64,000 nt of DNA from Rhizobium sp. NRK18 (lineage in GTDB: Bacteria; Pseudomonadota; Alphaproteobacteria; Rhizobiales; Rhizobiaceae): the NCBI RefSeq assembly GCF_024385575.1, contig NZ_JANFMV010000001.1, forward strand, positions 2,261,681-2,325,680, given 5' to 3'. This document shows, piece after piece, positions 61,349 to 64,000 of this stretch. The notes under the pieces were generated by a model. The model saw nothing but the letters and a program-made list of their open reading frames with translations. It did no database searches and had not been told where the DNA came from. How positions within the stretch are numbered: position 1 is the stretch's first letter; each line of letters begins with the position of its first letter. A program made the position numbers and the translations under genes.

Positions 61349-62386
61349 ATGACCTTTCTCCCCACCGTTCTGGACGCGATCGGCAATACGCCGCTGATCA
61401 AGCTCAAAGGCGCATCGGATGCGACCGGCTGCACCATTCTCGGCAAGGCGGAGTTTCTGAACCCCGGTCAGTCGGTGAAGGATCGCGCAGCGCTCTTCAT
61501 CATCCGCGACGCAGAAAAGAAGGGGCTGCTCAGACCCGGCGGCGTCATCGTCGAGGGAACCGCCGGCAACACCGGCATCGGTCTGACGGTCGTCGCCAAG
61601 GCGCTCGGCTACCGCACCGTCATCGTCATCCCGGAAACCCAGAGCCAGGAGAAGAAGGACGCGCTGCGGCTGCTCGGCGCCGAACTCGTCGAAGTGCCCG
61701 CCGTCCCCTACAAGAACCCGAACAATTACGTGAAGGTCTCCGGACGGCTGGCCGCAGAACTCGCAAAGACAGAGCCAAACGGGGCGATCTGGGCCAACCA
61801 GTTCGACAACGTCGCCAACCGCGAGGCCCATATCGCCACCACCGCGCCGGAAATCTTCGAGCAGACCGCCGGCAAGGTCGACGGCTTCATCTGCGCGGTC
61901 GGCTCGGGCGGAACGCTCGCCGGCGTTGCCATGGGGCTGAAGGCGAAGAACCCGGCCATCAAGATCGGTCTCGCGGATCCGGAAGGTGCGGCGCTCTACG
62001 AGTTCTACAACAACGGCGAACTCAAGTCGTCCGGCTCCTCGATCACCGAGGGCATCGGCCAGGGCCGCATCACTGCGAACCTCGAGGGGTTCACGCCGGA
62101 CTACGCCTACCAGATCCCCGACCGCGAGGCCCTGCCGCTGATCTTCGACCTCGTCGAAAACGAAGGCCTCTGCCTTGGCGGCTCGTCCGGCATCAACATC
62201 GCCGGCGCCATTCGCCTTGCCAAAGACCTCGGGCCGGGCCATACAGTCGTGACCATTCTTTGCGACTACGGCAACCGCTACCAGTCGAAACTCTTCAATC
62301 CGGACTTCCTTGCATCGAAGGATCTGCCGGTCCCGCAATGGCTGACGAAGCCGACGGAGATCGAGGTTCCTTTCCAGGCGGCGTGA
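61349..62386 (+). CDS. cysK: Cysteine synthase (O-acetylserine sulfhydrylase family)
   Basis: PLP enzyme of about 345 residues. The PLP-lysine motif is PGQSVKDRAA (K44), followed by the substrate loop VEGTAGNTGIGL, where CysK has TSGNTG, and the glycine-rich phosphate loop CAVGSGGTLAGVA. The length and the altered substrate loop put it in the longer CysK-like group found in rhizobia; cysteine synthase A is the likely activity. The ATG at 61349 (MTFLPTVLDAIGNTP) is chosen; other in-frame starts lie at 61310, 61319 and 61334. AlaX is encoded 24 bases downstream. Confidence 0.88.
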   Translation: MTFLPTVLDAIGNTPLIKLKGASDATGCTILGKAEFLNPGQSVKDRAALFIIRDAEKKGLLRPGGVIVEGTAGNTGIGLTVVAKALGYRTVIVIPETQSQEKKDALRLLGAELVEVPAVPYKNPNNYVKVSGRLAAELAKTEPNGAIWANQFDNVANREAHIATTAPEIFEQTAGKVDGFICAVGSGGTLAGVAMGLKAKNPAIKIGLADPEGAALYEFYNNGELKSSGSSITEGIGQGRITANLEGFTPDYAYQIPDREALPLIFDLVENEGLCLGGSSGINIAGAIRLAKDLGPGHTVVTILCDYGNRYQSKLFNPDFLASKDLPVPQWLTKPTEIEVPFQAA

Positions 62387-62410
62387 AGTCCGCCATCAAA
62401 GGAATGCCCG

Positions 62411-63142
62411 ATGCCCGTCAAGCCTCTGTTTCGCGACGACTTCTATCTCTCCACCTGCGAGGCGGTCGTCACCGCGGTTCATGAAGACGGGGCGGTCGAG
62501 CTGGACCAGACCTGCTTCTACGCCACTTCCGGTGGGCAGCCGGGCGACACAGGCTTCTTCGAGCGGGCCGACGGCTCGAAGATCATGCTTGGCGTCACCA
62601 CCCATGGCGAGACCAAGGACATCATCCTGCACCGGCCGCTGGAGGGCGAGGCGTTGCCCGCCGTCGGCGAGCCACTGGTCCTGCACATCGACTGGCCGCG
62701 ACGCTACAAGCTGATGCGCATGCACACGGCCTGCCACCTGCTCTCCGTCGTCTGCCCCTTCCCGATCACCGGCGCGGCGGTCAACGAGGACGACAGCCGG
62801 GTCGATTTCGACATGTCCGAGACGATCGACAAGGACGAGGTGACGGCAAAGCTGATGGCGCTCGTCAACGAGAACCATCCTATCTTCGTGCAATGGATCA
62901 CCGACGAGGAACTCCAGGCCAATCCCGGTCTCGTCAAGTCGAAGAACGTCCGGCCGCCGATCGGCATGGGCCGGGTCAGCCTCGTCTGCATCGGCGAGAA
63001 TTCTTCCGTTGACAGTCAGCCCTGCGGCGGTACCCATGTATCCGAGACCCAGGAGGTCGGGGCGATTCACATCGCCAAGATCGACAAGAAGGGTAAGGAA
63101 AACCGTCGCTTCCGCATCCGTTTCGGAACGCCGGAAGCCTGA
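62411..63142 (+). CDS. alaX: AlaX-type alanyl-tRNA editing protein
   Basis: Free-standing trans-editing hydrolase that removes mischarged Ser or Gly from tRNA-Ala, 243 residues. The zinc ligands are the H-x-x-x-H in RMHTACHLL and the C-x-x-x-H in QPCGGTHVSET. The first part (FYATSGGQPGDTGFF) matches the AlaRS editing domain and there is no catalytic core, so this is AlaX-L or AlaX-M type. It sits between cysK and sseA with short gaps, suggesting one operon. Confidence 0.92.
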   Translation: MPVKPLFRDDFYLSTCEAVVTAVHEDGAVELDQTCFYATSGGQPGDTGFFERADGSKIMLGVTTHGETKDIILHRPLEGEALPAVGEPLVLHIDWPRRYKLMRMHTACHLLSVVCPFPITGAAVNEDDSRVDFDMSETIDKDEVTAKLMALVNENHPIFVQWITDEELQANPGLVKSKNVRPPIGMGRVSLVCIGENSSVDSQPCGGTHVSETQEVGAIHIAKIDKKGKENRRFRIRFGTPEA

Positions 63143-63160
63143 TTGGGCAAGGGAGCCATC

Positions 63161-64000
63161 ATGACCGAGGGAAAGAGTCCGTTCGTCGTTTCCGCCGACT
63201 GGGTTGAAAAGCAGCTGGGCGCACCGGAATTCAGGATCGTCGACGCCTCCTGGTATCTGCCGGCCCAGAAGCGCAACGGTGCCGCCGAATATGCCGAAGG
63301 CCATGTGCCCGGCGCCGTCTTCTTCGACCAGGACGCCATCTGCGACCAGTCCTCCGGCCTGCCGCACACCCTGCCCTCGGCGGAAGAATTCGCCGCCGCC
63401 GCGGAAAAGCTCGGCATTTCCGATACCGACACGATCGTCGTCTATGACGGCCCCGGCATCTTCACCGCCCCGCGCGTCTGGTGGATGTTCCGCCTGTACG
63501 GCGCCACCAAGGTCTTCATCATGGATGGCGGCATCGACGGCTGGAAGAAGGAAGGCCGGCCGCTCGAGACCGACATTCCGGAACCGGCGCCCGGCACCTT
63601 CAAGCTCAGCCCAAGTCTCCACAAGGTGACGACCTTTGCCGCCATGCAGGAGATCGTCTCCTCCGGCAGCCGGCAGATTGCTGACGCCCGCGGCGCCGGC
63701 CGTTTCACTGGCGAAGAGGCGGAGCCCCGCGCCGGCATGCGTTCCGGCCATATGCCGGGGGCGAGGAGCCTGCCGGCCGGCGTCTTTTCCGAGGCCGGCC
63801 GCTTGAAGGATCTCGCCGCGCTGCGCGAAACGATCGAGGCCGCCGGCATTGATCTTTCCAGGCCGGTCACCACCACATGCGGCTCGGGCGTAACGGCGGC
63901 GATCATTTCGCTGGCGCTCGAAAGCCTCGGCCATGCAGATCACACCCTCTATGACGGCTCCTGGTCGGAATGGGGATCGAAGGAAGACACGCCGGTCGTC
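63161..64000 (+). CDS. sseA: SseA-like 3-mercaptopyruvate sulfurtransferase (5' part)
   Basis: Rhodanese-fold sulfurtransferase that transfers sulfur from 3-mercaptopyruvate. It starts at ATG 63161 with GGGAG nine bases before and runs off the right edge, so only 280 codons are visible. Two rhodanese domains are present: the N-terminal inactive one (about 8-140) and the C-terminal one with the active loop TTCGSGVTA (C240 catalytic). CGSGVT is the usual SseA motif. It follows alaX by 18 bases. Confidence 0.9.
   Translation, partial: MTEGKSPFVVSADWVEKQLGAPEFRIVDASWYLPAQKRNGAAEYAEGHVPGAVFFDQDAICDQSSGLPHTLPSAEEFAAAAEKLGISDTDTIVVYDGPGIFTAPRVWWMFRLYGATKVFIMDGGIDGWKKEGRPLETDIPEPAPGTFKLSPSLHKVTTFAAMQEIVSSGSRQIADARGAGRFTGEEAEPRAGMRSGHMPGARSLPAGVFSEAGRLKDLAALRETIEAAGIDLSRPVTTTCGSGVTAAIISLALESLGHADHTLYDGSWSEWGSKEDTPVV

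Overview
The window is a GC-rich stretch of chromosomal core genome from an alphaproteobacterium, most likely a member of the Rhizobiaceae (Rhizobium / Ensifer / Agrobacterium group). The lineage call rests on the aapQMP amino-acid permease, an ExoR-type Sel1 regulator, a PopZ-type polar protein, several DUF1127 mini-proteins, a SecD-SecF fusion, an Lrp-type regulator divergent from putA, and TrmFO. I see no insertion sequence, prophage, integrase, CRISPR array or attachment site.

Layout. Bases 1-2.6 kb: end of aapQ, then aapM and aapP (general L-amino-acid ABC importer). 2.7-5.8 kb: aldehyde dehydrogenase and soluble transhydrogenase SthA. 5.8-9.5 kb: soluble PAS-PAS chemoreceptor, trigger factor, tRNA-Leu. 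9.7-11.4 kb: coupled GDYXXLXY / DUF2157 membrane pair. 11.6-13.2 kb: a compact small-RNA and small-protein locus with a CUCCUCC-loop sRNA, three DUF1127 genes (two are tandem duplicates with conserved leaders) and an orphan terminator that suggests a second sRNA. 13.2-20.6 kb: trmFO, then on the minus strand yajC, secDF and homologues of two mitochondrial complex I assembly factors (NDUFAF3- and NDUFAF6-like); a DUF815 ATPase diverges from yajC. 20.6-31 kb: minus-strand cell-envelope and housekeeping run (LysM/LytM lipoprotein, pcm, surE, serS, tatCBA, an orphan ABC ATPase, scpBA, nagZ). 31-39.2 kb: SPOR protein, argS, a dGTPase-like HD hydrolase, then erpA and xth on the plus strand, and exoR on the minus strand. 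39.7-48 kb: FadL-type porin, valS, popZ, tolC and a second pcm-like gene. 48.2-49.8 kb: tRNA-Cys, a glycine-rich secreted protein of unknown function, tRNA-Asn. 50-52.2 kb: small membrane protein, class A beta-lactamase and a divergent AmpR-like LysR regulator. 52.2-64 kb: putR/putA, photolyase, transmembrane chemoreceptor, SDR, cysteine synthase, AlaX editing protein and a truncated sseA.

How the genes connect. Protein export dominates the middle: SecDF-YajC, TatABC, lipoprotein and secreted substrates (the beta-lactamase has a twin-arginine leader). Cell-wall recycling (NagZ) and AmpR with its beta-lactamase form a plausible inducible resistance circuit. Proline catabolism (PutR-PutA) and amino-acid uptake (Aap) fit a soil or plant-associated lifestyle.

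The most interesting region is 11.6-13.2 kb: an sRNA with three stem-loops that each display CUCCUCC in the loop, next to three DUF1127 genes. This matches the alphaproteobacterial anti-Shine-Dalgarno-loop RNAs (cuckoo / alpha-r14 / CcsR type) known to associate with DUF1127 genes.
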